This document shows positions 46,144 to 57,250 of a stretch of 64,000 nucleotides of DNA, piece by piece. The notes beneath the pieces are model-generated. The model made no database searches and was not told where the DNA came from. It saw only the letters and a program-made list of their open reading frames with translations. A program made the position numbers and the translations under genes. Origin of the DNA: Prevotella sp. (lineage in GTDB: Bacteria > Bacteroidota > Bacteroidia > Bacteroidales > Bacteroidaceae); contig JALETQ010000017.1 of assembly GCA_022781445.1 (NCBI GenBank), positions 1-64,000 of the forward strand, in the 5' to 3' direction. Each line of letters starts with the position of its first letter. The first letter of the stretch is position 1.

Positions 46144-47112
46144 TTAATTATTGACCGTACCGCCGACAATGTCGAGCAACTCGCTTGTGATGGCTTGCTG
46201 ACGACTCTTGTTGTACTGCAGGTTGAGCTGACGCAACAGCTCGTCTGCATTGTCTGTCGCCGTCTGCATGGCAACCATACGGGCAGCATGTTCACTGGCA
46301 TTGCTGTCGAGCAACGCCGTGTAAATCATGAGGTGAGCAAGTTTGGGGATAAGCCTTCCCAACACCGTATCCATGTCCGGCTCGACCAAGAAGTTGTCAT
46401 TGAGGGGTTTGACTTCCTCCTGTTCCTTCTTCGAGTTGCGTTCACCGCGCTGACGCAGGTACTCTTGTGCCTGAAGTGTGGCGACATTGGAAGAAAGGTC
46501 GCGTTCTTTGTCGCGCTGCAGCTCCTCGGTGATGTTGATGGGCAGGAACGGCTTACGTGTCAGGATTTGCGACCCGGCACTCTTGAAATGATGGTAAATC
46601 AGTTCGACACGATCGAACTCGCCGGCAGCAAAGCGTTCACCCAGTGTACGGGAGATCTCGATGCACTGCGTGATATCGGGCCTGTCGGCAAGCATTGTGA
46701 AGTCGCCTGCCGAGGGCAAGCCGAGTTTTGCCACTTTTTCGGCAACCTTACGACCGATGGGATAGATGATGATATTCTCCTTGCCAAGATGTTGATATTC
46801 ATCGATTGCTTGTTGCATCATCTTCAGAATGTTGGCGTTGAAACCGCCACACAGGCTGCTGTTGGACGCATACACAACAAACGCAATGCGATGAACGGGT
46901 CGTTCGATGCTGTAGACGGTCTTGGCATCGGCCTCGGAAGCCAAGAAAGACTTGAGAATGTTCTCCAACATACTTTCGTAGGGGAGCATGTTCTCAATCA
47001 TGACTTGGGCATGATGAAGCTTGGAAGATGCCACCATCTTCATGGCACTCGTTATCTTGCGCGTATTGTTGACGCTGGCAATCCGATTCTTAATCTCTTT
47101 TAATGAAGGCAT
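46144..47112 (-). CDS. atpG: ATP synthase F1 subunit gamma
   Basis: The rotating central stalk of F1, 322 residues. The N-terminal helix MPSLKEIKNRIASVNNTRKITSAMKMVASSKL is the family signature, and the C-terminal helix (QQAITSELLDIVGG) turns inside the alpha-beta ring. A charged insert around residues 200-240 (LQRDKERDLSSNVATLQAQ) lengthens it beyond the usual ~290, as is common in Bacteroidota. It is the last gene of the operon, 5 bases after atpA. Confidence 0.97.
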   Translation of the reverse strand: MPSLKEIKNRIASVNNTRKITSAMKMVASSKLHHAQVMIENMLPYESMLENILKSFLASEADAKTVYSIERPVHRIAFVVYASNSSLCGGFNANILKMMQQAIDEYQHLGKENIIIYPIGRKVAEKVAKLGLPSAGDFTMLADRPDITQCIEISRTLGERFAAGEFDRVELIYHHFKSAGSQILTRKPFLPINITEELQRDKERDLSSNVATLQAQEYLRQRGERNSKKEQEEVKPLNDNFLVEPDMDTVLGRLIPKLAHLMIYTALLDSNASEHAARMVAMQTATDNADELLRQLNLQYNKSRQQAITSELLDIVGGTVNN

Positions 47113-47117
47113 GGGAA

Positions 47118-48704
47118 CTATGCTTTATATTGTCCGGCAATATCAGCCATCACTTGTTCGATCACACGGGTTACATCGTCATTGATGTTTCCGCTACCGA
47201 GTACGTCGAGAACGTCTGCATGACTGGCTCTCATCTTGGAGAGGAAAGCGTCCTGACACTGACGAACTTCTTCAACCGGTACACTCTGCATCAAGCCATG
47301 TGTGCCACAATAGAGGATGGCGATTTGTTCGCCAACGTGCATGGGGCTGTACTGCGGCTGAATGAGCAACTGATTGTTCTTACGTCCACGGTCGAGCGTC
47401 ATGGCGGTAACGGCATCCATATCGCTCGAGAATTTGGAGAACGCCTCCAACTCACGGTACTGAGCCATATCGATTTTCAAAGAACCCGCCACTTTCTTCA
47501 TGCTCTTCACCTGTGCCGAACCACCGACACGCGATACCGAGATACCTACGTTGATGGCAGGACGGAAACCTTGGTTGAAGAGGTCTGTTTCGAGATAAAT
47601 CTGTCCGTCGGTGATAGAAATCACGTTGGTGGGGATGTAGGCCGAAACGTCGCCCGCCTGCGTTTCGATAATGGGAAGCGCGGTCAGTGAGCCACCACCC
47701 TTCACGTGTCCTTTCAGACATTCGGGAAGGTCGTTCATCTTTTCGGCAACTTCTTGCTGGTCGTTGATACGTGCAGCACGCTCCAACAAACGGCTGTGGA
47801 GGTAGAACACGTCGCCAGGATAGGCCTCGCGACCAGAAGGACGGCGCAGGATAAGCGATACCTCACGATAGGCAACAGCCTGTTTGGACAAGTCATCGAA
47901 CACTACCAAGGCTGACTCACCCCTATCACGGAAATACTCGCCGATGGCAGCACCGGCAAAGGGTGCATAGTATTGCATGGCGGCAGGGTCGGCAGCGGTT
48001 GCAGAAACGATGATGGTATAGGGCAAAGCACCGTGTTCTTTGAGGTTTTGCACCAACGCGGCAACGGTAGACGCTTTCTGACCGATGGCTACATAGATGC
48101 AATAAACGGGTTTGCCGGCATCATAGAAGCTCTTTTGGTTGATGATCGTATCGACAGCGATGGCAGTCTTACCGGTCTGACGGTCACCGATGATCAACTC
48201 GCGCTGACCTCTACCGATGGGAATCATGGAGTCAACGGCTTTCAGACCGGTTTGCAGAGGTTCTTTCACCGGCTGACGATAGATAACACCCGGTGCCTTA
48301 CGGTCAAGGGGCATTTCAAAAGAGTTGGCCAAATCGATTTCGCCTTTGCCATCAATGGGCTGACCAAGGGGATTGATGACACGTCCGAGCATGTTGTCGT
48401 TGACACGGATGGAAGCGATACGCTTGGTACGCTTCACGACCATACCCTCCTTAATGCCTGCAGTCGAACCGAGAAGCACACAACCCACGTTGTCTTCTTC
48501 GAGGTTCATGACAATTGCCATCGTACCATTTTCAAATTCCAACAACTCGTTGGCCTCAGCATTCCTTAAACCATAAATGCGAGCAACGCCGTCGCTGACC
48601 TGCAAAACGGTACCCACTTCATCAAACTTCTCGCTATCATTTATGTTTTGAAGTTGTTGAAGCAAGACTTCGGATACTTCACTTGGTTTTATTTTGTCTG
48701 ACAT
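47118..48704 (-). CDS. atpA: ATP synthase F1 subunit alpha
   Basis: Regulatory nucleotide-binding subunit of F1, 528 residues. Walker A GDRQTGKT is at 173-180, with [14 protein letters not shown] strand and the LIIYDDLSK-like VVFDDLSKQ Walker B region. The [31 protein letters not shown] segment is diagnostic for alpha. It forms the hexamer with AtpD. It starts 12 bases after atpH. Confidence 0.98.
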   Translation of the reverse strand: MSDKIKPSEVSEVLLQQLQNINDSEKFDEVGTVLQVSDGVARIYGLRNAEANELLEFENGTMAIVMNLEEDNVGCVLLGSTAGIKEGMVVKRTKRIASIRVNDNMLGRVINPLGQPIDGKGEIDLANSFEMPLDRKAPGVIYRQPVKEPLQTGLKAVDSMIPIGRGQRELIIGDRQTGKTAIAVDTIINQKSFYDAGKPVYCIYVAIGQKASTVAALVQNLKEHGALPYTIIVSATAADPAAMQYYAPFAGAAIGEYFRDRGESALVVFDDLSKQAVAYREVSLILRRPSGREAYPGDVFYLHSRLLERAARINDQQEVAEKMNDLPECLKGHVKGGGSLTALPIIETQAGDVSAYIPTNVISITDGQIYLETDLFNQGFRPAINVGISVSRVGGSAQVKSMKKVAGSLKIDMAQYRELEAFSKFSSDMDAVTAMTLDRGRKNNQLLIQPQYSPMHVGEQIAILYCGTHGLMQSVPVEEVRQCQDAFLSKMRASHADVLDVLGSGNINDDVTRVIEQVMADIAGQYKA

Positions 48705-48716
48705 TTCTGTAATTTT

Positions 48717-49253
48717 TTATTTCTTCAACTGTGATAAGATGGTACGCAGTTTGTTCTTCACACTTGCATCCAGTCTATAAGTATCATACTCCAGCACAAA
48801 ACCACCGATCAACTCGGGATTGACTTCGGTTTGAAACTCCACAGCACCTTGGGTTCTTTGTTCGACCATTGCCTTGATCTTATTGCCCGACTCGGCACCG
48901 ATGGCAGCGGCAGTAATCAATTTACCTTGGATGATGTTCTTCTGTTTGCGATAAAGAGTGATATACGAATTGGCCATCAGTTGTAGAGCATTCTCTCTCC
49001 CCTCCTTCAACACCAAGCGGATGAAATTGCGCGTGATGTCTGAAGGTTCGACACCGGATGCTGTCAACAAAAGAGATTCTTTCTTTTGACTTGACAGCAT
49101 GGGGTTGTCGATGGTAAATCTCAATTCGGGAACCTGCAGATAACTCTGTGCCAAACACAGCATATCTTCATAGACCCGCTCCTCGAGATGAGCCTGAGAA
49201 CCACATTTGAGAAGGGCTCTCGCATATCTGACTGATACAACACCTAAATTCAT
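48717..49253 (-). CDS. atpH: ATP synthase F1 subunit delta
   Basis: Peripheral-stalk protein that joins AtpF to the top of F1, 178 residues. VVSVRYARALLKC at the N-terminus and ELIGGFVLEYDTYRLDASVKNKLRTIL near the C-terminus are the delta/OSCP signatures. It lies between atpF and atpA with 7- and 12-base gaps. Confidence 0.95.
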   Translation of the reverse strand: MNLGVVSVRYARALLKCGSQAHLEERVYEDMLCLAQSYLQVPELRFTIDNPMLSSQKKESLLLTASGVEPSDITRNFIRLVLKEGRENALQLMANSYITLYRKQKNIIQGKLITAAAIGAESGNKIKAMVEQRTQGAVEFQTEVNPELIGGFVLEYDTYRLDASVKNKLRTILSQLKK

Positions 49254-49260
49254 GACAGCA

Positions 49261-49779
49261 TCACTTTTTACTTTCGTTCATCAAGACCTCGTCAAGAAGC
49301 CTATCAATCATTTCCGTCTGTGTAGTATCGCTATTGAGTTTTTGGCGCAAAATCTTTTCGGCAACGAGAACCGAAAGCTCGGCAACCTGTGTACGAATGT
49401 CACGGATGGCCTTTTGTTTTTCGCTTTCAATCTCTACTTTTGCTTCTTGAAGAAGACGCGCGCCCTCTTCTTTCGCCGACTGTTGAGCTTTGCTTACAAT
49501 CGTTTCTCGCGTTTCTACCGACTCTTTCAGAATCAGGGCTTGCTTCTCACGTGCTTCTTGCAACATGGCTTCACCTTCCTGCTTGATATTCTCAAGTCGC
49601 TCAGATGCCTCATGTGCCTTGCGCAAACTATCGTCAATATATGCCTTCCTTTTATCTACCATTTGAATAATGGCAGGGAATCCAAATTTAGCAAGAACAC
49701 CAAAGACCACCAAGAACGCAAGAAGCATCCAGAAAAGAAGTCCCAGATCCGGCGTTAGTATTGATGGTAGATTCTCCAT
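49261..49779 (-). CDS. atpF: ATP synthase F0 subunit b
   Basis: Peripheral-stalk protein, 172 residues: one N-terminal membrane span (LGLLFWMLLAFLVVFGVLAKFG, about 13-34), then a long charged helix (EASERLENIKQEGEAMLQEAREKQ) that dimerises and reaches to AtpH. The length and LLEEVLMNESKK-like end are ordinary. It starts 12 bases after atpE. Confidence 0.95.
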   Translation of the reverse strand: MENLPSILTPDLGLLFWMLLAFLVVFGVLAKFGFPAIIQMVDKRKAYIDDSLRKAHEASERLENIKQEGEAMLQEAREKQALILKESVETRETIVSKAQQSAKEEGARLLQEAKVEIESEKQKAIRDIRTQVAELSVLVAEKILRQKLNSDTTQTEMIDRLLDEVLMNESKK

Positions 49780-49791
49780 TCAATCTTTTTT

Positions 49792-50046
<255 letters not shown>

Positions 50047-50155
50047 TTAATTATTGTTTGTTACTAATATTATGTTTGTTTGATTCTGAATTGATTGTCC
50101 GGACATACTCTCCGACTGCCCTTGACGGCCTACATCGGGCGAGGATGTCACAGAT

Positions 50156-51217
50156 TTATTCGGCGTGGTGTTCTTGTTGGGCCAAACCGATGAATGCCGC
50201 GCTCAGCATGGTGAAGACATAGGCTTGTACGAATGCCACCAAGAGTTCGAGCATATTCATGAACAACAGCATGATGATGCTGAAGGTGTTCAAACCAAGA
50301 CCGAAACCTACACCCATCGACCATCCGAGGAAAATCACACAAGTGAAGCTCAAGATGACCGCGTGGCCTGCCATCATGTTGGCAAAGAGACGAATCATCA
50401 GCGCAAACGGCTTTGTGAACAATCCGAAAAACTCGATGACAGGCATGAGAGGTACGGGGGCTTTGAGGAAGACGGGCACGTTTGGCCACAAGATTTCTTT
50501 CCAATATTCACGGTTGCCGAAGAGATTGATGGCAATCATCGTACATACCGCAAGGAAGAAAGTGACATTGATATTACCCGTCACATTGGCACCACCGGGG
50601 AAAACCGGAATCAGACCGATGAGGTTACAGGTGAGGATGAAGAAAAACACCGTGAGAAGATAGGGAGCGAAACGCCCGCATTTCTTTTCACCCACCGAGG
50701 GTTTGATGAGGTCCTCATAGATATACATGACCAGCATTTCCATCGCACCGACAAATCCCTTGGGAGCCTGACTTTTCTCATTGCGCGTTTTATACCATTT
50801 GGCACAACTGAGGAAGACGATGATCAGGATGGCTACGACAATCCAAAGTTGAACAACGAGCTTGGTGATACTCAGGTCAAGGGGGCGCACTGTGCTGCCA
50901 TCGGGCATCTTCTCATAAATCTTGCCATGATGGGCATGGTCGAAAAAGAAATTTTGAGGCAGCGTTTCTGCCGAACAGAAATGCCACTCTCCGGTAGCAC
51001 TGCTACGGAGAATGATGGGCAAATGAATACTAATGTGTTTTCCTTCGTAGGTGGCTATATGCCATTCGTAGGTATCGGAAAGGTGTTCCAGAACGATCTC
51101 GGGTATGTCGAGTTTCTTCTCTCCGCCTTCATTCGCAAAGGTTTGCATGAAGGGCATGAAAGACACGACCAGTACGAGTAAAACAACTTGAATCTTTTTC
51201 ATTATTTGGGAATCCAT
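50156..51217 (-). CDS. atpB: ATP synthase F0 subunit a
   Basis: Membrane subunit that forms the ion half-channels, 353 residues. The N-terminus carries a signal-like helix (MKKIQVVLLVLVVSFMPFMQTFA) and about 90 periplasmic residues before the core, an extension usual for Bacteroidota. The core ends with the helix holding the essential Arg (FALMIRLFANMMAGH), then the last helix ELLVAFVQAYVFTMLSA. The ATG at 51202 is an equally good start. It is 8 bases after the small membrane protein gene. Confidence 0.95.
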   Translation of the reverse strand: MDSQIMKKIQVVLLVLVVSFMPFMQTFANEGGEKKLDIPEIVLEHLSDTYEWHIATYEGKHISIHLPIILRSSATGEWHFCSAETLPQNFFFDHAHHGKIYEKMPDGSTVRPLDLSITKLVVQLWIVVAILIIVFLSCAKWYKTRNEKSQAPKGFVGAMEMLVMYIYEDLIKPSVGEKKCGRFAPYLLTVFFFILTCNLIGLIPVFPGGANVTGNINVTFFLAVCTMIAINLFGNREYWKEILWPNVPVFLKAPVPLMPVIEFFGLFTKPFALMIRLFANMMAGHAVILSFTCVIFLGWSMGVGFGLGLNTFSIIMLLFMNMLELLVAFVQAYVFTMLSAAFIGLAQQEHHAE

Positions 51218-51225
51218 ATCTATTA

Positions 51226-51636
51226 TCAGATCTTCGATTTATCACGTTTGCCTTTCAAGAAGAAAAAGCACAAATGATGAAGTAAAATGGCGAAATAGAA
51301 AATCGCGAACATCAGAAAAAATTGAAACAGACCGGCTTTATCGGCTTGAAGGAAGTAGACGAAGACTACTGCCATAGCCGTCAGCATTCGGATAACCGAA
51401 ACTCCGGTAAAGAAGTTGGGCTGTTCGTCGGCGGGCTTGTTTGAAAAGCGCGACCATAAAATAGCTTCTGCAATCTCTACGATGAGTGCATAACCGGTGC
51501 AGACAAGCAAAGGTGTCATGAGCCGAAGCCCGGTCGCGGCATAAGCATCAACTATCCATCCGGCTGCAAAGAGAATGGCAACGAGTACCAATCCCTGCAG
51601 CAGGTAACGTTTACTATGCTTGCCTGTTTCGACCAT
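51226..51636 (-). CDS. small four-span membrane protein in the ATP synthase operon
   Basis: A 136-residue protein with four hydrophobic segments (about 12-31, 38-58, 77-96 and 104-124) and a basic C-terminus (LKGKRDKSKI). I do not recognise a motif. Its place between atpC and atpB is that of the AtpI/assembly-factor genes of other operons, so help in c-ring or F0 assembly is a reasonable guess. Genes at this spot are common in Bacteroidota operons. Confidence 0.7.
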   Translation of the reverse strand: MVETGKHSKRYLLQGLVLVAILFAAGWIVDAYAATGLRLMTPLLVCTGYALIVEIAEAILWSRFSNKPADEQPNFFTGVSVIRMLTAMAVVFVYFLQADKAGLFQFFLMFAIFYFAILLHHLCFFFLKGKRDKSKI

Positions 51637-51671
51637 TTATATATATACTATTTCTGAGGTTCGTCGAAATT

Positions 51672-51920
51672 CTACAGTTCGACGCACATTCTTACGACAT
51701 TTTTTTGGACTTCTACGAAGCCTCCGTCTATCATCAGTTGATTGGCAACACCTTTCACGACATATTCTACCTTTCCTTTTTCAAGAGAAGATATGATAGG
51801 TGCGTGGTCTTTCAAGATGAGAAAACTTCCCATGGTACCGGGGACGAGCACACTTTCGATTTCGCCCTCGAACTCGACCTTGACAGGTGATACGATTTTT
51901 AATTGTAGGTTCATCTCCAA
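51672..51920 (-). CDS. atpC: ATP synthase F1 subunit epsilon
   Basis: An 82-residue epsilon made only of the N-terminal beta-sandwich (LQLKIVSPVKVEFEGEIESVLVPGTMGSFLILKDHAPIISSL). The C-terminal helical hairpin that inhibits ATPase activity in other bacteria is missing, which is the Bacteroidota form. It is 24 bases after atpD. Confidence 0.95.
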   Translation of the reverse strand: MEMNLQLKIVSPVKVEFEGEIESVLVPGTMGSFLILKDHAPIISSLEKGKVEYVVKGVANQLMIDGGFVEVQKNVVRMCVEL

Positions 51921-51944
51921 TGAAAATTATCCGGTGGCGTAAGA

Positions 51945-53483
<1,539 letters not shown>

Positions 53484-53512
53484 TTAACGTTAACAATAAT
53501 CTTTAAGGTCTG

Positions 53513-53544
53513 CAAAATTACAGATTTATTTTTGGAACAACAAA
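53513..53544 (-). promoter_or_regulatory. promoter of the ATP synthase operon
   Basis: TTTG (53541-53544) and TAATTTTG (53513-53520) on the minus strand, 20 bases apart: a full consensus match. The leader is about 35 bases. Confidence 0.8.
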
Positions 53545-53818
53545 CATTCTCGCATATTTCTTGCAATAACCTGCAAAATATACGAAGTCATCCCCCTTTG
53601 AACCCCAATTGGAAACGAGAGCGTATAGTCCTATATTTCAATACTGTTCATACCGCTTTCCGCCCGATTTCGTGCGCTTGCCGGGTGGAAAATGGGATAA
53701 ACGGCATTGAAATGCAGAATCAAACTTTCTGATGACCGACCGGAAATAAAGGCAAAAGTCTTCCCATCGTGGCCGGCCGGGGACCTGCGGAAAAATCACA
53801 TGAGGGACAAAGGTTTTT

Positions 53819-53906
53819 CAAAAGTACCCCTTTTGTCCTGTAAAACCGGTCCTTTTTCATCATAAAAGAGAAACTTTCACGCTGCAAAACCACCCCTTTT
53901 GGAAGA
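53819..53906. repeat. array E: four degenerate 22-bp units
   Basis: Units start at 53819, 53841, 53863 and 53885. Each opens with CAAAA or TAAAA and has a CTTTT-like block 10-12 bases on, giving an imperfect CAAAAn6TTTTG palindrome. The register is exact although the sequence has drifted. It lies about 275 bases upstream of the ATP synthase promoter. Confidence 0.7.
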
Positions 53907-53965
53907 CGGCACCGAACAAAACACATAACAGATTGGAATACATAATCTTACAAAACGCAACATTT

Positions 53966-54161
53966 AACCCAAATCGGTCATTAGATTCCGAGTCGGTTTC
54001 GTTTGATGGTCGGCAGATGGTTTGTCGGTTTGCTGCAGGCGTAACGGGCTACGGCAAGACAAAACGACAGGCAAGATGCCGGCCGGCAGACAAAACCGGC
54101 CAGAAAGTGATATGAACCACAGGAAATGTATAAACAAACGCTCTCATGAACGATTTGGGTT
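53966..54161. repeat. facing REP-like repeats with long arms
   Basis: AACCCAAATCGGTCAT (53966-53981) opens a segment that ends in CTCTCATGAACGATTTGGG (54141-54159). The last 64 bases match 2259-2322. The middle (54010-54075) resembles 2115-2175, including GGCAAGACAAAACGAC-like runs, so the larger unit is perhaps 200 bp. No protein-coding frame is credible. Confidence 0.75.
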
Positions 54162-54260
54162 TAATATCACCATACATGAGGCTGTCATATCCAAACTGTC
54201 CAAGGTTCGGGCTTCAACCTCAATCGACCATCAAGATACGAGCCGGAGGCGCGTGAGCGC

Positions 54261-54394
54261 AAAACGGTCATGAGATTCCGATCCGGTATCGTTTGATGGT
54301 CAAGCAGAAGGATTCCCGGCTTTATTGCAGGTGTAGCGGAATACGGCAAAGTAAAACAATTATCCCAAACCGGTCATGGCCGGTTTGGGATAAT
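54261..54394. repeat. REP-like repeats next to pfkA
   Basis: AAAACGGTCATGAGATTCCG (54261-54280) and a further copy of the GGTCAAGCAGAAGG to CGGCAAAGTAAAAC middle segment lead into the 54359-54394 hairpin. This is the third tandem relative in the gap between atpD and pfkA. Confidence 0.65.
54353..54394 (-). terminator. hairpin after pfkA, REP-derived terminator
   Basis: ATTATCCCAAACCGG (54359-54373) and CCGGTTTGGGATAAT (54380-54394) are perfect 15-bp arms around TCATGG. On the minus strand TGTTTTAC follows. The stem is a REP-like copy made symmetric, and it starts 36 bases past the pfkA stop. Confidence 0.75.
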
Positions 54395-54430
54395 GCCTCT
54401 GGTAAATATCGTTCGAAAGCAAGGAGGAAA

Positions 54431-55408
54431 CTAAATGCTCAACTGGTCGAGAACTTCGATGAGCTTCTTGTCGAAAGGTTTGTCCGAACGAATGGCCTCA
54501 CTGAGAGGCACATAAACGATTTCGTTGTTACGAACGCCGATCATGACGTTGCGTTGTCCCTGAAGAATGGCCTCAATGGCTCCCACACCGGTACGGCTGG
54601 CAAGAATCCTGTCGTGAGCCGAGGGTCTTCCGCCACGCTGCAAGTGCCCGAGGATAGAAACACGAACATCGAAATCGGGAAATTCCTTTCGCACGCGGTC
54701 GGCATAATAGAGCGCACCGCATTTCTTGCTTTCGGACACGATGACGATACAACTTTTCTTGGACTTGCGGATGCCTCGTTCCATGAATCGGGCCAATTGG
54801 TCCACATCGGTAGAATCTTCCGGAATAATGGCAGCTTCAGCTCCGCTTGCGATGGCACTGTTCTGCGCCAAGAATCCGGCATCGCGTCCCATCACCTCTA
54901 CGAGGAAAATGCGTTCATGGCTCTGTGCCGTATCCCTGATACGGTCGACACACTCGACGATGGTATTGAGTGTCGTGTCATAACCGATGGTCGAATCGGT
55001 ACCGTAAAGGTCGTTGTCGATGGTACCCGGCAAGCCGATACAGCACACATCGTATTCTTGGGCGAAGAGCATGGCACCCGTCAGCGAACCGTTTCCGCCG
55101 ATGACAACCAGCGCATCGATTTCGGCTTTGCACATGCTTTCGTAGGCTTTTGCCCTACCCTTCTTGGTCATGAATTCTTTGGATCGCGCACTCTTGAGGA
55201 TCGTACCGCCCGACATGATGATACCACTCACGTTTTCGGTCGTGAAAGTGGAGATTTCCGAATTGATGAGTCCGTCGAAACCGCGGTATATTCCTTTGAT
55301 GACGAATCCCTTTTCGATACCTGCGCGGGTTACGGCTCTGATCGCCGCGTTCATCCCCGGTGCATCACCGCCCGAGGTCAAAATACCTATTGTTTTAATC
55401 TTTCTCAT
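54431..55408 (-). CDS. pfkA: 6-phosphofructokinase (PfkA family)
   Basis: Phosphorylates fructose 6-phosphate to fructose 1,6-bisphosphate in glycolysis, 325 residues. It has the [10 protein letters not shown] nucleotide loop (11-20), catalytic GTIDNDL (128-134) and the MGRDAG segment of the sugar-phosphate site. Position 106 is Asn in IGGNGS, where ATP-dependent enzymes have Asp in GGDGS; the following Gly, which marks ATP rather than pyrophosphate use, is present. The start [14 protein letters not shown] is standard. It is a single gene with a strong downstream hairpin; I found no clear promoter. Confidence 0.94.
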   Translation of the reverse strand: MRKIKTIGILTSGGDAPGMNAAIRAVTRAGIEKGFVIKGIYRGFDGLINSEISTFTTENVSGIIMSGGTILKSARSKEFMTKKGRAKAYESMCKAEIDALVVIGGNGSLTGAMLFAQEYDVCCIGLPGTIDNDLYGTDSTIGYDTTLNTIVECVDRIRDTAQSHERIFLVEVMGRDAGFLAQNSAIASGAEAAIIPEDSTDVDQLARFMERGIRKSKKSCIVIVSESKKCGALYYADRVRKEFPDFDVRVSILGHLQRGGRPSAHDRILASRTGVGAIEAILQGQRNVMIGVRNNEIVYVPLSEAIRSDKPFDKKLIEVLDQLSI

Positions 55409-55490
55409 TTTATTGAACCTAATAAAGACTTATATATACCTTAATATCATGTATGGCATCGCCCGGTCGTTCCACCATGGAGATGGTTTC

Positions 55491-55518
55491 AACCCGAATC
55501 GGTCATCAAACCGTTTGA
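55491..55518. repeat. REP-like repeat copy
   Basis: AACCCGAATCGGTCAT (55491-55506) followed by CAAACCGTTTGA. It lies between nhaD and pfkA, about 95 bases past the nhaD stop. Confidence 0.7.
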
Positions 55519-55610
55519 TCCTACATTTCATGCTGTTCGCTGCACTTGCCTCCCTGCCGAATGACACCTGACGTTTCATGTCCGTCGGATCCGGATTCCG
55601 GAAAACAAAG

Positions 55611-57005
55611 TCATACCGCATACAGCGAGACGAGATACATCGCCAACAGCCCCAACAGCCATCCCGCGAGAGCCGCACCACTGACATTCTTCAGATACCA
55701 GCCGGCTTTCACTCTTTCCATCTTCATAAAGGCAATGCCACTCATCGAGCCGATGGACATGATGCTGCCACCCAGGGCGGCACTGTAGGCAATGATGCTC
55801 CAGAAGTGGCCGTTTTGCGTGAATGCCGTCAGGAAAGGATCGGAAGGGTTGTCGGTCAGCAAGTCGTGGAACGACACGAACGACATCGCCGTCGCGAAAT
55901 TATCGAAGAAACTGCTCACGAGTCCGCAGACGATACCGGCCAGCCACACGTTGTGGAAGGTGCTGTCGAGAATCACGGCCAAACGCTCGATGACACCGGT
56001 TTCCTTGACCACACCTATGGCGAGCATGATGCCTGTCACAAAAAGCATCATCTGAATGACACCGTATTGGAGAACGCGCGGAATGCGACGTTGCACCATT
56101 TTATCGACATCCATGAGCTTGCGGTTAAAAATCTCGTTGACCACCCACAAGACCGAAAGCACACACAAGGCACCCAGAAACGGACTGAGCCTCGTGATAC
56201 TGTGGAAAGTGGGAATGAACCACAGTCCGCCAATGCCGACAAAGAGCATTACGACACGCTGCCATGCATTGAGATTGGTATCATCGCCACGGTAAGGCTC
56301 TATCATTTCTGCCACGGTGACACGTTCGGGCAACATTCTGCCCAGCCACCATGTGGGAACCATCCATGCAATGAGGCACGGCAACAGCAACGTTCCCGAG
56401 AAACGGGAGGCAGTCACCGCACCCATATTCCACAGAATCAGCCCCGTGGGTTCACCGATGACTGTCATGGCTCCGCCGGCATTGGCAGCAATCACGATGG
56501 CTGAACCGTAGACGATGCGCTGCCGATGGCTGTCTACAAGATTGTGCAGCAGGACGAGCATCATCACCGTGGTGGTCACATTGTCGAGGTTGGCAGAGAT
56601 GACAAAAGTCGAGAACGACAGTGTCCAAAGCAACTTCCGGCTATTGCGGGTGCGCAGCCACGAAGCCAGCGGATCAAAGCAACCGTTGTTGTTGAGAATC
56701 TCCACGATGGTCATCGTAGCCAGCAGAAACATTACGATCTCGGCTACCCTGCCGATGTGTTTCAAGAAAATATCTTCGGCTATGTATTGCTTGACGGCAA
56801 TACTCGTCGGATTGGCACCGTCGAGCCAGTCGATGTAAGCCACACCATGCTCGCTCATCACGAAGTTCGTTCCCCAGCAGATATAGAGTACCCACCCCAC
56901 AGTTCCGGCGAAAACGGCTATGGCAGCCTTATTGATTTTCGTAATACTCTCGGTGGCTATCAACAGATAGCTCAACAGCAGGGTGGCAACGATAACTAAT
57001 GTCAT
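55611..57005 (-). CDS. nhaD: NhaD-type sodium:proton antiporter
   Basis: A 464-residue inner-membrane antiporter of the ion-transporter superfamily with about 12 hydrophobic spans. Features of NhaD include the FVISANLDNVTTTVMMLVLL segment (about 158-177), AIVIAANAGGAMTVIGEPTGLILW (about 191-214) and the late SSFFDNFATAMSF with its Asp. It exports sodium in exchange for protons and keeps the sodium gradient. It is a single-gene unit; a TACATTTG box lies 39 bases upstream. Confidence 0.93.
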   Translation of the reverse strand: MTLVIVATLLLSYLLIATESITKINKAAIAVFAGTVGWVLYICWGTNFVMSEHGVAYIDWLDGANPTSIAVKQYIAEDIFLKHIGRVAEIVMFLLATMTIVEILNNNGCFDPLASWLRTRNSRKLLWTLSFSTFVISANLDNVTTTVMMLVLLHNLVDSHRQRIVYGSAIVIAANAGGAMTVIGEPTGLILWNMGAVTASRFSGTLLLPCLIAWMVPTWWLGRMLPERVTVAEMIEPYRGDDTNLNAWQRVVMLFVGIGGLWFIPTFHSITRLSPFLGALCVLSVLWVVNEIFNRKLMDVDKMVQRRIPRVLQYGVIQMMLFVTGIMLAIGVVKETGVIERLAVILDSTFHNVWLAGIVCGLVSSFFDNFATAMSFVSFHDLLTDNPSDPFLTAFTQNGHFWSIIAYSAALGGSIMSIGSMSGIAFMKMERVKAGWYLKNVSGAALAGWLLGLLAMYLVSLYAV

Positions 57006-57043
57006 TTCGGTTTTTTATTTTCGTGATAAACATAAAGTACTTG

Positions 57044-57051
57044 CAAATGTA
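57044..57051 (-). promoter_or_regulatory. candidate -7 box of nhaD
   Basis: TACATTTG on the minus strand, identical to the hflX -7 box, 39 bases before the nhaD ATG. No clear -33 element. Confidence 0.5.
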
Positions 57052-57250
57052 AATATTTTTTTGGAAACGCCATTCTTTTAGCATAAAAAACAAAGTTTCG
57101 GACACGGCAAACACTTGTACGACAGGGAAAGACGACCACAACGAGGTCACGGCGTGCAGGCAGGACGATTGCGAAGGAAAATATCTTGAAATGGGAAAAG
57201 GCTTGGCATCGGAGCCGGGCATGGGGCAGAATGGGGAAAGGGCCTTGTTA

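Noticed and set aside
53545..54430. RNA genes or small proteins in the 0.9-kb gap between atpD and pfkA
   Set aside because: The gap is filled by array E and REP-like repeats; no tRNA cloverleaf, conserved RNA or credible coding frame was seen.
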